DNA from: Coenobita brevimanus
Lineage: Eukaryota > Arthropoda > Malacostraca > Decapoda > Coenobitidae
Length of the DNA stretch: 64,000 nt
NCBI GenBank assembly: GCA_032717465.1
Contig: CM064632.1
Span: 30,742,296-30,806,295 of the forward strand
Direction of reading: 5' to 3'
Both the position numbers and the translations under genes were made by a program. Within the stretch, counting starts at the first letter, position 1. Each line of letters begins with the position of its first letter. The notes below the pieces were generated by a model that was not told the DNA's origin, ran no database searches, and saw only the letters and a program-made list of their open reading frames with translations. Positions 42,153-52,310 of the stretch are shown here, piece by piece.

Positions 42153-42366
42153 AACCCTTCACTATTATGATGCTTTCCAAACCTAAAATGTAATCATTTC
42201 GTTGTAGAATGATATCGAACACCACATATCCCATCTCTGATCTGGCTATATATCAGTATCATCCCAATATTCGCTGCAGGACTGAACCTTCTCGGAGGAA
42301 GAGTGACAGCCAGAATAGACTTTTTCTCATGCTGGCTAAGGACGAAAGGGAAAGTGGTGTTTGTAT

Positions 42367-43155
42367 TGTTACATAGCCTATGATTTCATCATCCTTTGTG
42401 TAATTTTAACGCACAGTATGCTGCATGTTTGATCACGAGCGTGTTCTGCCTCAGTCCCCCCCTTCTACCGTTATAGTAGAGTAAGTCGTTCTCTCTGTTA
42501 TTCAGAGCGGGATTTTCAGCTCTTTGGCCCCATGGCTTCATTTGCGCGTCCTTCTTACAAGTTGTATCAAGCTCTGCTGGCCCCTATATAATGAGCTCAG
42601 TCTCTACATCATTGCCACTTAGATCTGCTCCTCATTTTGTTCACATCTCTGTCCTCCCCTGTACAGTTATTATTATTGTGAGTGCTCAAGAAATCTCCAA
42701 ACATCTAGCAGCTGTGTGTAATTTGAGTATAACTGTTGTTGTATTTTTTCTTGTACTGTGTAGCATAAGGTTAATTCTTGGGCCTAGTGAGGTCTTTGTG
42801 ATTGATGTAGGGTTTTATATCAGTTATTTTTGATAATAGTTTGTATCTGTAATAATATATCTGGCATTCACTGCGTATTATCTGGTATCTCATTTTATCA
42901 GGGCTGACTTAGATAAATTTACTCTTGCTAATTTCGTGTTAATAGAGGCTATTGCAGTTAACCATATATTTAACCTGTTTATTTGCCATTACATTATCCT
43001 TATGAGTCCTGAATGTTTTGTTGTTAGTTTGAGCATTAAACTTTAACTTGTAATTTTACCTAACTCTTTTGTTTTGAACCTGGAACTTTACGGGACAGTA
43101 GTGACTCTTAGTATTCTCACTTAAAGTGTACGTTATCTTTCTCTGTTCCGTAACA
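42367..43155 (+). repeat. 5' LTR
   Basis: 789 bp, TG...CA. It contains a TATA-like TATATAA at 42585-42591 followed by a TCAGTCTC string (42597 on). The spacing is short for a standard TATA-Inr pair, so the exact start is uncertain. An 80-codon frame (42591-42833) is conserved in both LTRs simply because the LTRs are identical copies. Confidence 0.95.
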
Positions 43156-43159
43156 TAAA

Positions 43160-43178
43160 TTTGGCGACCTCTTATCAG
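43160..43178 (+). promoter_or_regulatory. Primer-binding-site candidate (TTTGGCGACC)
   Basis: TTTGGCGACCTC starts five bases inside the 5' LTR. It has the same TGGCGACC core as the other LTR element and resembles tRNA-Arg-type primer sites. Confidence 0.62.
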
Positions 43179-43236
43179 GATATTCAGGATATTATCATAA
43201 GGATATTGCTTGATATTTTGTGACTGTGATTTATTC

Positions 43237-44345
43237 ATGATGTCTACTATTACTACACTTGATGAAGCCAAAGATTTTGTCAAATGTGCAAACAGTGTTG
43301 GATGTAGAGAACAGAACAAAGAATGAACTTAAGCTTGTTGCTCAACAATTGGGAATTGCAGTTCACTCTCATCATTCTAAAGATCAAATTGTTGACATGA
43401 TTAATGAAAGCTTGTTTAATGTAACTCCTCCAAATGAGCAAACGCAGATTGAATTAGCTAAGTTACAGCTAGCCCTGCAGGAGGCAAAAGCTAAGGAGGC
43501 TGAATTTCAGGCAAATGCTCCTATTCAAGAGGCACAGGTACGGGCTCAGGCACAAGTTGAACTTGCCAGGATTCAGGCAGACCATGAGTATCGCATGAAA
43601 CAAGGTGGAACTGGATCATCTAGCTCTGATGATTTTGATGTGGCTAAAAATGTTAAACTTGTCCCTCCTTTTAATGAATCTGATTTAACAAAGTATTTTC
43701 AGTTGTTTGAGAGGGTAGCTACAGGTTTTAGTTGGCCCAAGGAGTATTGGCCAGTACTCCTTCAAACTGTTCTCACCGGTAAAGCTCAAGTAACTTATGC
43801 ATCTTTGCCTCAGGATCAATCTGATAATTATGATGTAGTTAAGAGCTTGATTCTTAAGGCCTATGAGCTTGTTCCCTGAACCCTATAGAGTAAAATTTAG
43901 GACAACTTACAAGCAAGATAAGCAATCCCATGTTGAGTATGCAAAAATCAAAGAAGATCTGTTAGAGCAGTGGTTAAATTCTAAGAATGTGGATTCTGAT
44001 TTTGGTAAATTTAAGCAGATGATTTTGCTGGAGGATTTCAAAAGGTGTATTTATAAAGATGTAAGCCTATATCTTGATGAGAAAAGAATAGATAATTTGT
44101 CTGATGCTGCAGTTTTAGCTGATGAGTATGTTCTCACTCACAAGAGATATTCTAGAGAAAAAGGGAAAGCTGAGAGTAAGTACGTTGCCTCTACTCAGAG
44201 TACAGGTAACAGGAAAGAGAATAAAGATGATGTTTCTCAGGAAGTAAATACCAGCTTCACCTCTAGATTTCAGAAAAGTAAATGTACTTATTGTAGTAAG
44301 CTTGGTCATACTACGGAGAGATGTTTCAGGAGACAGCGTGATGTG
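43237..44345 (+). pseudogene. gag (LTR element 2), split by frameshifts
   Basis: The likely start is the ATG at 43237 or 43240 (MSTITTLDEAKDFVK). That frame is lost near 43300-43325, and gag continues in the next frame (43259-43879). This second frame has a SAP-like segment (KNELKLVAQQLGIAV), an Ala/Gln/Glu-rich predicted coiled coil and the conserved block FNESDLTKYFQLFERV. A second shift at about 43863-43878 moves gag to the frame 43863-45308, which has a helical gag segment and a CCHC zinc knuckle (CTYCSKLGHTTERC, about 44284-44325). Gag packages element RNA. Neither frame change looks like programmed frameshifting, because both fall inside gag. Confidence 0.78.
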
Positions 44346-45308
44346 AACAAAAAGGAGTCTTTAAATATTCAGTCAATTGGTCTAGTGTCCACTCTTGCGA
44401 GTTCCCAGAATTCTTTAACTGAGTTAACTGAACGTGCTTTGAGGGGTAACTTAAATTCTCATGATGGAGCTCCTCTTTTGAGCAGTAACGTGGGTGACAC
44501 TCTCAAGAGTTCATGTGCTAATTTCCTGTCTGATGGTTTTGTCAGTCCTCTGGACAGTAATGGCAGGAAATCAGTTAAAATATATCGTGACACAGGTGCT
44601 TGCCAATCCCTTATGCTGACCAGTGTTCTAGGCTCTAATGTTAATTCCTCTGATGAAACTGTAATCTTACAAGGTGTAAGGAATAATTACTTCTCTGTCC
44701 CTCTGTGCAGAGTGAATTTAGAGTCTGGTTTTGTTAATGGTTCTGTTATGGTTGGGTTGGTTGAGACACTTCCAATGTCAGGTGTAACTTTCTTACTTGG
44801 AAATGATATTGGTGGAAGTCAAGTGTGTCCAGCTCCTCAGTTGTCTAGTGAGCCAGTGGCTGTGTCCCAGGATTGTGATGTCCCTGATGTGTTCCCTGCA
44901 TGTGCTGTCACTAGGGCTAAGTCTAAAGTTACTGGTGATTTAGAGGATAATGATGATGATGATGTTATCCTAGCTGACACTTTTCTTGCTAATTTGGACC
45001 ACTCACCAGATGAGGCAGTACCCCGTAGTGTTGATAATTTGTCTCGTCAAGAGTTGGTTGAGTTGCAGGTTGCTGACCCTGAGTTGAAAGGTCTAGCTAA
45101 CTCTGCTTACAGTGAAGAAGAGTCAGCCGGTGCTTCTACTTGTTATTATGTAAAGTCAGGAGTACTTATGAGGAAGTGGGGAGACCCCCAACAGCATCAG
45201 CCGACTGTGAATGGGAGGTTGTACATCAAGTTGTCATCCCTCGTGTTTGTAGGCAGGATATCATTCGAGTGGCTCATGATTCCAGTTTGGCAGGACACCT
45301 TGGAGTGA
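44346..45308 (+). pseudogene. Aspartic protease region (LTR element 2)
   Basis: Within the open frame 43863-45308, the active-site block IYRDTGACQSLM (near 44580) has the canonical D-T-G. The second hydrophobic-Gly block (FLLGNDIGG) lies near 44790. An acidic linker (DLEDNDDDD) and the start of the pre-integrase region (LSRQELVELQVADPELKGL, near 45040) follow. The reading frame then drifts off integrase near 45200. By homology the protease would process the Gag-Pol precursor. Confidence 0.8.
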
Positions 45309-46310
45309 GGAAGACTGTGGCACGCATTTTGAAACACTTCTACTGGCCAGGTATCTTCAGGGATGTTTCCTGGTATTGTAAGTCTTGTCACACCTGTCAA
45401 GTTGTGGGGAAGTGTAATCAGACTGAAAAGGTTGCACCTCTAGTTCCCATTCCTCCTTTTGAGGCGCCTTTCACCCGTGTGTTGGTGGATATTGTAGGCC
45501 CTCTTCCTAAGACTTCTTCAGGATTTTCTTATGTGTTGACCATGATTGATATGGCTACTCGTTATCCTGAAGCCATTCCACTTAGAAACATCTCAGCAAA
45601 AGAACGTGGTTAAGGAAATGCTAGGGTTCTTCACAAAGTTTGGTCTGCCCAAGGAGGTACAGTCCGACCGAGAAGTAATTTCATGTCAAACGTTTTCAAG
45701 CAGTCTCTGAAAGAGTTGGGCATCACCAGATCACGTCTTCAGCTTACCATCCCCAGACCCAAGGAGCGTTGGAGAGATATCATCAAACACTCAAATCGAT
45801 GCTCAAGAAATACTGTTTGGAACATCAGAAAGACTGGGATAAAGGTCTTCCATTCGTTGTGTTTGCCGCAAGAGAATCTCCAAATGAATCACTGGGCTTC
45901 TCACCTTTTGAACTACTGTTTGGCCATGAAGTAAGAGGACCCCTTAAGTTACTCAAGGAATGCTGGCTGTCGGAGGAAGATGAAGTCAACCTGCTGGAGT
46001 ATGTGATGAAGTTCAAAAAACGGCTGTCCACTGCTTTACAGCTGGCGAGAGAGAATTTAGGAGCTGCTCAGGAGAAGATGAAGACTTGGTATGATAAGAA
46101 GTCCAGGTTACGCCACTTTCAGCCAGGAGATCAGGTTTTGATTCTGCTACCAGTGCATGGGCAACCTCTTCAAGCCAAGTTTAGTGGCCCTTATTTCGTG
46201 GAGAAGAAACTCAGTGATGTCAACTATGTCATCGCCACGCCAGATCGTAGAAAGAGCAAGCAACTATGTCACATCAACATGCTAAAGTTATATCACAGGC
46301 GGGACGAAAA
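45140..46310 (+). pseudogene. Integrase (LTR element 2), located upstream of RT
   Basis: The H2C2 zinc-binding domain (AHDSSLAGHLG, then FYWPGIFRDV, CKSCHTC) spans about 45270-45395. The catalytic core begins LVDIVGPLPK near 45485 (first Asp), followed by TMIDMATRYPEAIPL. After a frameshift at about 45610 the second Asp lies in QSDRE near 45662. The Glu lies in ERYHQTLKSML at the start of the frame 45769-47019. Core C-terminal sequence (FVVFAARESPNESLGFSPFE) and a GPY/F-like domain (FSGPYFVEKKL, then CHINMLKLY) run to about 46300. All three D,D,E positions can be placed, but three frames are needed to read them. Confidence 0.85.
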
Positions 46311-47542
46311 TAATCCAGTCTGCACTGTAGCTGTTCCACCCGAGTCTGCAAGTGAAGCTCTCCCATGCAGTATGAGCCTGAGTGATAGTTTGGGGAAGAA
46401 TCCTGATATCATGAATGATCTCCAGACTAAGCTTTCTCATCTACCTCCCAAGGAAAGGCAGGAGTTTTCGGCATTACTGCAGGAGTACCCGCAAGTGTTC
46501 CGTGCTACTCCAGGAAGAACCACTGTGTTGATGCATGATGTCGATGTTGGAGACGCAAAGCCAATTAAACTGCCTCCTTACCGTGTGAACCCAGTGAAAG
46601 TTCCTCTCATCGAGAAGGAGCTTGGCTACCTGTTGGACCACATGATGATTGAGCCCTGTCAGAGCGAGTGGAGTTCTCCTGTCACTCTAGTCCCTAAGCC
46701 AGGTGGGTCACAGCGGCTTTGCATCGACTACAGACGTGTTAATCAGATAACCAAAACAGACACTTACCCTCTCCCTCGCGTGGAAGATTGCATAGACAAG
46801 ATCGGAAAGGCTAGGTACATAAGTAAGTTTGATTTGTTAAAGGGATACTGGCAAGTACCTATGACTGAACGTGCTAGGGAGATCTCATGTTTTGTAACAC
46901 TAGGAAAGACTTTTTGCATGTTCAGTAATGCCATATGGTATGAAGAATGCACCAGCCACATTTCAGAAGCTCATGAATGTTGTAACAGAGGGTTTGGCAG
47001 GGTGTGTTGTTTATATTGATGATGTATTAATCTTCAGTGACAACTGGAAAGATCACCTATGCCATGTCAGTAAATTTCTTGACCGTTTAGTTCAGGCTAA
47101 TCTTGTAGCTAATTTATCAAAGTGTGAGTTTGGTCAAGCTAAAGTTCAGTACCTTGGGTATGTAATTGGTGATGGACATGTTGCACCACCAGGAGCTAAG
47201 GTTCAGGTTATAAGTGATCTTCCCAGACCTAAAAGTAGGAAAGAGCTACAAAGATTTTTGGGAATGGTAGGTTATTACAGGAGATTTGTTCTTAACTTTT
47301 CTATTCTCGTATCACCACTTATTGACCTACTGAAAAAGGGAGTTAAATTTGTCTGGACCGATAACTGTGAATCCTCTTTCAACAAACTTAAAGCTATTCT
47401 ATTAAGTCAGCCAGTGCTCGCTACTCCAAATTTTGCTAAGCCTTTTAAGATGTCTGTTGATGCAAGTGATACAGGAGCTGGGGCTGTTTTGCTGCAAGAG
47501 GATGATCAGGGTATTGAACACCCTGTATCTTATTACAGTTAG
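46311..47542 (+). pseudogene. Reverse transcriptase (LTR element 2)
   Basis: RT follows integrase in the same open frame (45769-47019) with no stop between them. Motifs are LPPYRVNPVK near 46570, WSSPVTLVPKPGGSQRLCID near 46670, RVNQITKTDTYPLPR near 46735 and SKFDLLKGYWQVPM near 46820 (catalytic Asp). A frameshift at about 46905-46930 moves to the frame 46928-47542, which has MPYGMKNAPATFQKLMN, the catalytic YIDD at 47012-47023, LSKCEFG and FLGMVGYYRRFV. Apart from the shift the domain is well preserved. Confidence 0.9.
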
Positions 47543-47815
47543 AAGTTCACTCCACCTCAAAAGAACTACTCGACTATTGAGAAAGAGCTTTTGGCCTTGA
47601 TTTTGGGTTTACAGCATTTTTCATTTTATTTGTGTTCTAGTTTTGACCCCATAGTCATTTATACCGATCATAACCCACTGAAATTCCTTAGTAAGTTTAA
47701 AGATAAAAATCAGAGGTTGACAAGATGGAGTCTACTTCTTCAGGAGTATTCATTAGACATACAACATGTCAAGGGGAAAGAAAATGTTATTGCAGATTGC
47801 TTATCTAGACTTTAG
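47430..47815 (+). pseudogene. RNase H (LTR element 2), C-terminal in pol
   Basis: Gypsy-type RNase H with all four acidic positions visible: MSVDASDTGAGAVL near 47450, STIEKELLALI near 47575, VIYTDHNPLKFL near 47655 and VIADCLSRL ending at 47812. A single TAG (47540-47542) interrupts it after PVSYYS. Pol ends here, 60 bp before the 3' LTR; no integrase follows, confirming the unusual order. Confidence 0.88.
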
Positions 47816-47865
47816 ACAGATTGTTTTAGAGTAATAAGAAATTTCCTTTGTAAATTTCTTTTTCT

Positions 47866-47876
47866 TTGTGGGGAGG
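47866..47876 (+). promoter_or_regulatory. Polypurine tract candidate
   Basis: TGTGGGGAGG immediately precedes the 3' LTR, as expected for the plus-strand primer. Confidence 0.7.
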
Positions 47877-48665
47877 TGTTACATAGCCTATGATTTCTTC
47901 ATCCTTTGTGTAATTTTAACGCTCAGTATGGTGCATGTTTGATCACTAGCGTGTTCTGCCTCAGTCCCCCCCTTCTACCGTTATAGTAGAGTAAGTCGTT
48001 CTCTCTGTTATTCAGAGCGGGATTTTCAGCTCTTTGGCCCCATGGCTTCATTTGCGCGTCCTTCTTACAAGTTGTATCAAGCTCTGCTGGCCCCTATATA
48101 ATGAGCTCAGTCTCTACATCATTGCCACTTAGATCTGCTCCTCATTTTGTTCACATCTCTGTCCTCCCCTGTACAGTTATTACTATTGTGAGTGCTCAAG
48201 AAATCTCCAAACATCTAGCAGCTGTGTGTAATTTGAGTATAACTGTTGTTGTATTTTTTCTTGTACTGTGTAGCATAAGGTTAATTCTTGGGCCTAGTGA
48301 GGTCTTTGTGATTGATGTAGGGTTTTATATCAGTTATTTTTGATAATAGTTTGTATCTGTAATAATATATCTGGCATTCACTGAGTATTATCTGGTATCT
48401 CATTTTATCAGGGCTGACTTAGATAAATTTACTCTTGCTAATTTCGTGTTAGTAGAGGCTATTGCAGTTAACCATATATTTAACCTGTTTATTTGCCATT
48501 ACATTATCCTTATGAGTCCTGAATGTTTTGTTGTTAGTTTGAGCATTAAACTTTAACTTGTAATTTTACCTAACTCTTTTGTTTTGAACCTGGAACTTTA
48601 CGGGACAGTAGTGACTCTTAGTATTCTCACTTAAAGTGTACGTTATCTTTCTCTGTTCCGTAACA
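47877..48665 (+). repeat. 3' LTR
   Basis: 789 bp, differing from the 5' LTR at about seven positions (for example ttcatc/ttcttc, cgcacag/cgctcag, atgctgc/atggtgc, cacgagc/cactagc, actgcg/actgag). Confidence 0.95.
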
Positions 48666-48669
48666 GTAT

Positions 48670-49200
48670 GGAACGGTGTATGCAGGAGTAGGATTGTTGT
48701 ATTGGCTATAGTCGTATGTGTCGGGAGTCCAGTTGAGTCATCGGTAAAGTTGACAGGGAGCGATTATACGACATAGGAAAGAATACACTATTAGCACTCA
48801 TTAAAGTGCCCGCCACGTTTAGGCTGGAACTCTGGATTATGTCCCTTATCGTAATTAGGTCCACGATTAAATATAAATGTAACTAATCTTAATACACATA
48901 CGCCTACCGGGCCCACTAGTCAATGTGTCAGCATTTAATTAGACTCATTTAATATGTGGGTGAAGCATGTCAGATAATTATTAAGTGTGGTGTATTAGTG
49001 AGTTACTGGCGTGGCATTATTACCTCATTAGTCCCGGGATTTACTAGCGCCGGTGCCGTGTGTGGCCCAAATGGCTTACACTGATTATCACGGTAATAAG
49101 TCTGGTGTCTATTTGTAAGTGAGCTTAGGATGGAAGTGTAAAGTAGGACACAGGTCTGGACAGAGGAAGTAGGCTAACTTTAATTTTTCAGTGAAGATGT
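48670..49200. other. Non-coding stretch, nothing recognised
   Basis: Single-copy-looking sequence downstream of the LTR element; no protein or repeat match inside the window. Confidence 0.4.
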
Positions 49201-49204
49201 GTGA

Positions 49205-49607
49205 AAGATACAATATATCAGCATCTGTATATGTGTCTGTCTGTGTGTATGTATAAATGTGGATGTGTGTATGTACAGGTGTGTATGTATGTATGTATAC
49301 TGTAGGTGTGCATGTGTGTATGTACAAGTGTGTATGTATGTATGTATAGGTATGTATGTATGTATGTATAGGTGTGTATGTATGTATGTATGTGTAGGTG
49401 TGGGTGTATGTATAGGTGTATGTGTGTATGTATACACGTGTATGTGTGTATGTATAGGTGTGTGTGTGTGTATGTATAGGTGTGTATGTGTGTATAGGTG
49501 TGTATGTGTGTGTATGTATGGATGGATGGATGATAGTGTATGTGTGTATGTATAGGTGTGTATGTGTGTATGTATAGGCGTGTATGTACATATGTATGTG
49601 TGTATGT
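49205..49607. repeat. (TATG)n/(TG)n imperfect tetranucleotide array, ~0.4 kb
   Basis: Long array of gtatgtatg and gtgtgtatgtataggtgtg units. Tyr/His/Thr (minus) or Cys/Val/Met (plus) frames are artefacts. Confidence 0.93.
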
Positions 49608-49835
49608 ATATCCATTCCCATTATAACCCCACGAGGAGCGTGGGGGAGGGGGGGCCAAGCTACTTAGGCCCAACATTTAGGCGAGTGACCAGTTGCCTAT
49701 CCCTGAGTGGCAATATGTGGTTAGTAATGCCAACCAACACTTGGATGTCAGCCCTTTAAACCATCATGCCTCCATTTAGTTATATGGTTACAAACCACAC
49801 AACGAAATGTTTATTGGGTTTAATCGAAGTGGATT
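49608..49835 (-). mobile_element. tRNA-derived SINE-like repeat, copy 2 (shorter, diverged)
   Basis: Shares ccccacgaggagcgtggg, cctatccctgagtggcaata and tagttatatggttac with the copies at 23.3 and 54.8 kb. The promoter boxes are more decayed. It abuts the TATG array directly. Confidence 0.55.
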
Positions 49836-49922
49836 TGAGAATTTCGTAGCAATTTCATCATCTCGAATTTGGAGTTTACATCTCGAGATCCTCGTGTGTG
49901 TTAATGAGGTAAAATGTTAATC

Positions 49923-50066
49923 CGTAGTGCTTCCTCTTTACCGATTCATTCAGCACATAGCACCCATATCCTCTTGTAATCTGTGTCCATATTACAACTC
50001 TCTTATTATACAATAGAATGTGTAGGTGTAACGTGCTAAATAAATCGCCTAGGAGAGGGTGTTACG
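49923..50066. mobile_element. MITE-like hairpin repeat, family A
   Basis: The left arm gtgcttcctctttaccgatt, then cattcagcac, pairs with the complement of the right arm (gtgctaaataaatcgcctag, then gagagggtgtta). Confidence 0.65.
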
Positions 50067-50370
50067 AAGCCATTTATGACTCTAAGAATAGGGTGACCGT
50101 GCCAACTATTTCCTTGTTATGTAGCAGTCTTAGCTTTGCAGCCCAGTCCATCGCTGCTCCGTAGTTATAATAATTTCCGATATAATCCTGTTTGGAGCTC
50201 AGTTTGGCTTTTGAGGTTGGGGGGGGGAGGTTTCAGCAATATGGTGTTGAAAATTGAGTCAAGCCACCAAAGCATCACCTACTTGTATTACTTTCTCTTA
50301 AGCTTTACAACAGTGTGTGTAGGTCCGCTGTAAGGTTAACAGTGCCCAAGATAACCTGGTTATGGTGCTC

Positions 50371-50375
<5 letters not shown>

Positions 50376-50448
<73 letters not shown>

Positions 50449-50457
50449 GGTTGTTAA

Positions 50458-50488
<31 letters not shown>

Positions 50489-50590
50489 GGTTATTATTAT
50501 TATTATTATTATTATTATTGGTTGTTAATATTATTATTATTATTCTTATTATTATTATTGCGGTATAATGGGGATTTTTTTTTTTTTTAG
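50376..50590. repeat. (TTA)n trinucleotide array with ttggttgttaa interruptions, then poly(T)
   Basis: TTA repeats interrupted three times by ggttgttaat or ggttattat; a T-run follows at 50575-50589. Confidence 0.95.
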
Positions 50591-50644
50591 AATAGCCACT
50601 CAAGTAACGCGTAGTACTTCTCCATAAACTTTTCTCGTTGGTTA

Positions 50645-50828
50645 AAGAAACACCTTTACGCCATTCCTTTAGCGATTCATTTAACCTATAAACATTACTG
50701 GCACTATCCTATACAGGTTATGTAAAGTCTTCTAAAATCGCCTCACTTTACATGAACAACGTACAATACGAAATGAACCCGCCATATCCAAAAATAAATT
50801 GCTAAGGAAGAGGTGTTAGGGAGGCTCC
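50645..50828. mobile_element. MITE-like hairpin repeat, family A
   Basis: The left arm (acacctttacgccattcc, ttagcgattcattt) pairs with the complement of the right arm (aataaattgctaaggaagag, then gtgttagg). It lies ~580 bp from another family A copy. Confidence 0.65.
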
Positions 50829-50860
50829 TTACCTGACAAGAATAAGGGCTCTAGTGCTGT

Positions 50861-50863
<3 letters not shown>

Positions 50864-50912
<49 letters not shown>
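50864..50912. repeat. (CT)n microsatellite
   Basis: Pure CT run of ~49 bp. Confidence 0.95.
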
Positions 50913-50915
<3 letters not shown>

Positions 50916-51427
50916 GTATACTAATTTCTGAAAACCTGCCTAAGAATCTCCCATATTTCTAAAGTTTTCCGGCGTTATTCTTGGGTCCGAAATAGCCTTA
51001 GTAGTCTTCGAGGTACCACACTTTGATGCTGCGAGGGGTGTGTGCCACCAGACCCAACGTTGTATCTTGATAGTATTCTTAATTCCTTGCTAAGATCACT
51101 CGCTTGAAGAAAATAGCAGTGAGAGAGAGAGAGAGAGAGAGACTACCACGAATAATCTGATATTCATAGGAGATTCGGTATATTTTTGGCAGTTTGTCTG
51201 AAAGCAATAATTTCGCTTCCTGCTGCTGTTCATTTACAGACATACATATTTTATTCGAGTTTATCCCCAGCGATTTTGTTCAACTGGGAGAAGTCGTGAT
51301 GAGCAAAGGATTAAAAATGAATTTCATTTAAATTTTTTCTCCTGCTATACAAGCACTTAGTTACTATATTCAGGCTGACATTAAACGATTTCCTTGAGAA
51401 CTCCCACTATCTTTTTTTCTATCTATC
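50913..51427. other. Non-coding stretch with a short (GA)n and a partial family B arm
   Basis: GA run at 51120-51142 and a family B-like arm near 51270 (cagcgattttgttcaactgg). Nothing else is recognised. Confidence 0.45.
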
Positions 51428-51550
51428 TATATACCTAGGCTGCTTCCCCCGAAGAGAGGGAGGTAGCCGAGACAGGACGACACACTCCCATTTTACTTAT
51501 CCCCAAACGCACATTTATTCATATCTATCTTTTTTTTTTTTTTTTTTTTC
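51428..51550 (-). mobile_element. RTE-type 3'-tail fragment, inverted
   Basis: Complementary to the tail blocks at 39964-40065 and 63945-64000: cctaggctgcttcccccgaa, ggtagccgagacaggacgac and acactcccattttact. A T-run (51531-51549) sits at its right end. Confidence 0.65.
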
Positions 51551-51733
51551 AAATAAAAGAGAAAAGAATATTTGTGTAAAGTTGTCCTCCCCAGTTGAAA
51601 CTGAACAAAAAGGAGCAAAAATCAAGACCCATTCATTTATGCATACCTGGACACATTGCGTTTTAAAAGACTGGAGGGCATAAACACAGAGAAATACGGA
51701 TTGAGGAACAGTCCCTAATTGACTATACCTGTG

Positions 51734-51934
51734 TTACTCTAAGTTGGCCTAAAATTGCCATATCTCCATCTTGAATACCGAGTTGTAACACTAGATTAAC
51801 GCTGGAATATTATGCAGATCATGAAGAAGTGCTGTGGAAAGGATGTAGAGCCAAAGTGTTGTCCTATTCTACCACTGAACTATTTGAAATAAGCTGCAAA
51901 AGGACAAAAATCTGGGCCAGGTTATGGTAAAACG
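51734..51934 (-). mobile_element. MITE-like repeat, family C, inverted copy
   Basis: Reverse complement of the other family C copies: tactctaagttggcctaaaa at the left and tctgggccaggttatggtaa at the right. The interior on the minus strand reads atagttcagtggtagaatag, an A-box-like string. Confidence 0.7.
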
Positions 51935-51944
51935 ACTGTAGTTG

Positions 51945-52215
51945 TATACACGAAAAAAAGTGTGTATCGTTTAACAGTGGAACCGAAATGGGATGAGATT
52001 GCGTTTCCAAAACATTGCCGCACGTCTGCCGTAGCGGGGAAGGAATAAACGCAGACACTTCAGAAGAGCAGTGGCCTTTGGGATGACGACAGTAGAGGGA
52101 CAAGATGCAACACAGCGGCGAAGAAGGAGAGGCTGAAGGGAGGTAGTCAGAGGAGAGTAGATAATGAGACGAAAAGTCCTGTAATCCACCCTGCTTAGAA
52201 GAGCTGTATGTGGTG
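51945..52215 (-). pseudogene. Decayed Jockey-like RT C-terminal tail
   Basis: Minus-strand frames preserve scattered matches to the tails at 1-498 and 38.3-38.7 kb (SPLTTSLQPLLLRR in one frame; KGHCSSEVSAFIPSPLR in another). Frame shifts between the two show decay. The fragment borders an AC microsatellite. Confidence 0.65.
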
Positions 52216-52218
<3 letters not shown>

Positions 52219-52247
<29 letters not shown>

Positions 52248-52254
52248 ACACACA

Positions 52255-52310
<56 letters not shown>
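52219..52310. repeat. (AC)n microsatellite with two agac interruptions
   Basis: AC repeats interrupted near 52243 and 52255. Confidence 0.95.

Larger units (their letters stand above)
42363..48669 (+). mobile_element. Ty3/gypsy-type LTR retrotransposon with PR-INT-RT-RH order (Gmr1-like organisation)
   Basis: Two 789 bp LTRs (42367-43155, 47877-48665) with TGTTAC...GTAACA ends are bordered by the 4 bp direct repeat GTAT (42363-42366, 48666-48669). The interior encodes, in order, gag with a zinc knuckle, aspartic protease, integrase (H2C2, catalytic core, GPY/F-like C-terminus), reverse transcriptase and RNase H. In ordinary Ty3/gypsy elements integrase is last; integrase before RT is the Ty1/copia-like order known for Gmr1-like gypsy elements. 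LTRs differ by about seven substitutions, so the copy is young. Several frameshifts and one stop inactivate it. Confidence 0.93.

Noticed and set aside
42591..42833. 80-codon frame conserved in both LTRs (also 48101-48343)
   Set aside because: It lies wholly inside the LTR and starts at the TATA-like box. Its apparent conservation is just the identity of the two LTRs; the sequence resembles no family.
43863..43879. Programmed gag-pol frameshift at the overlap of the two gag frames
   Set aside because: The frame change lies inside gag, upstream of the zinc knuckle, and lacks an obvious slippery heptamer; ordinary mutational damage is more likely.
45769..47019. Idea that integrase-before-RT in LTR element 2 is a nested or mis-assembled join
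   Set aside because: Integrase C-terminus, linker and RT share one uninterrupted open frame and both LTRs with matching GTAT duplications enclose the whole. The other LTR element also has an integrase zinc finger right after protease.
49109..49621. 170-codon Tyr/His/Thr-rich minus frame
   Set aside because: It is a translation of the TATG tetranucleotide array.
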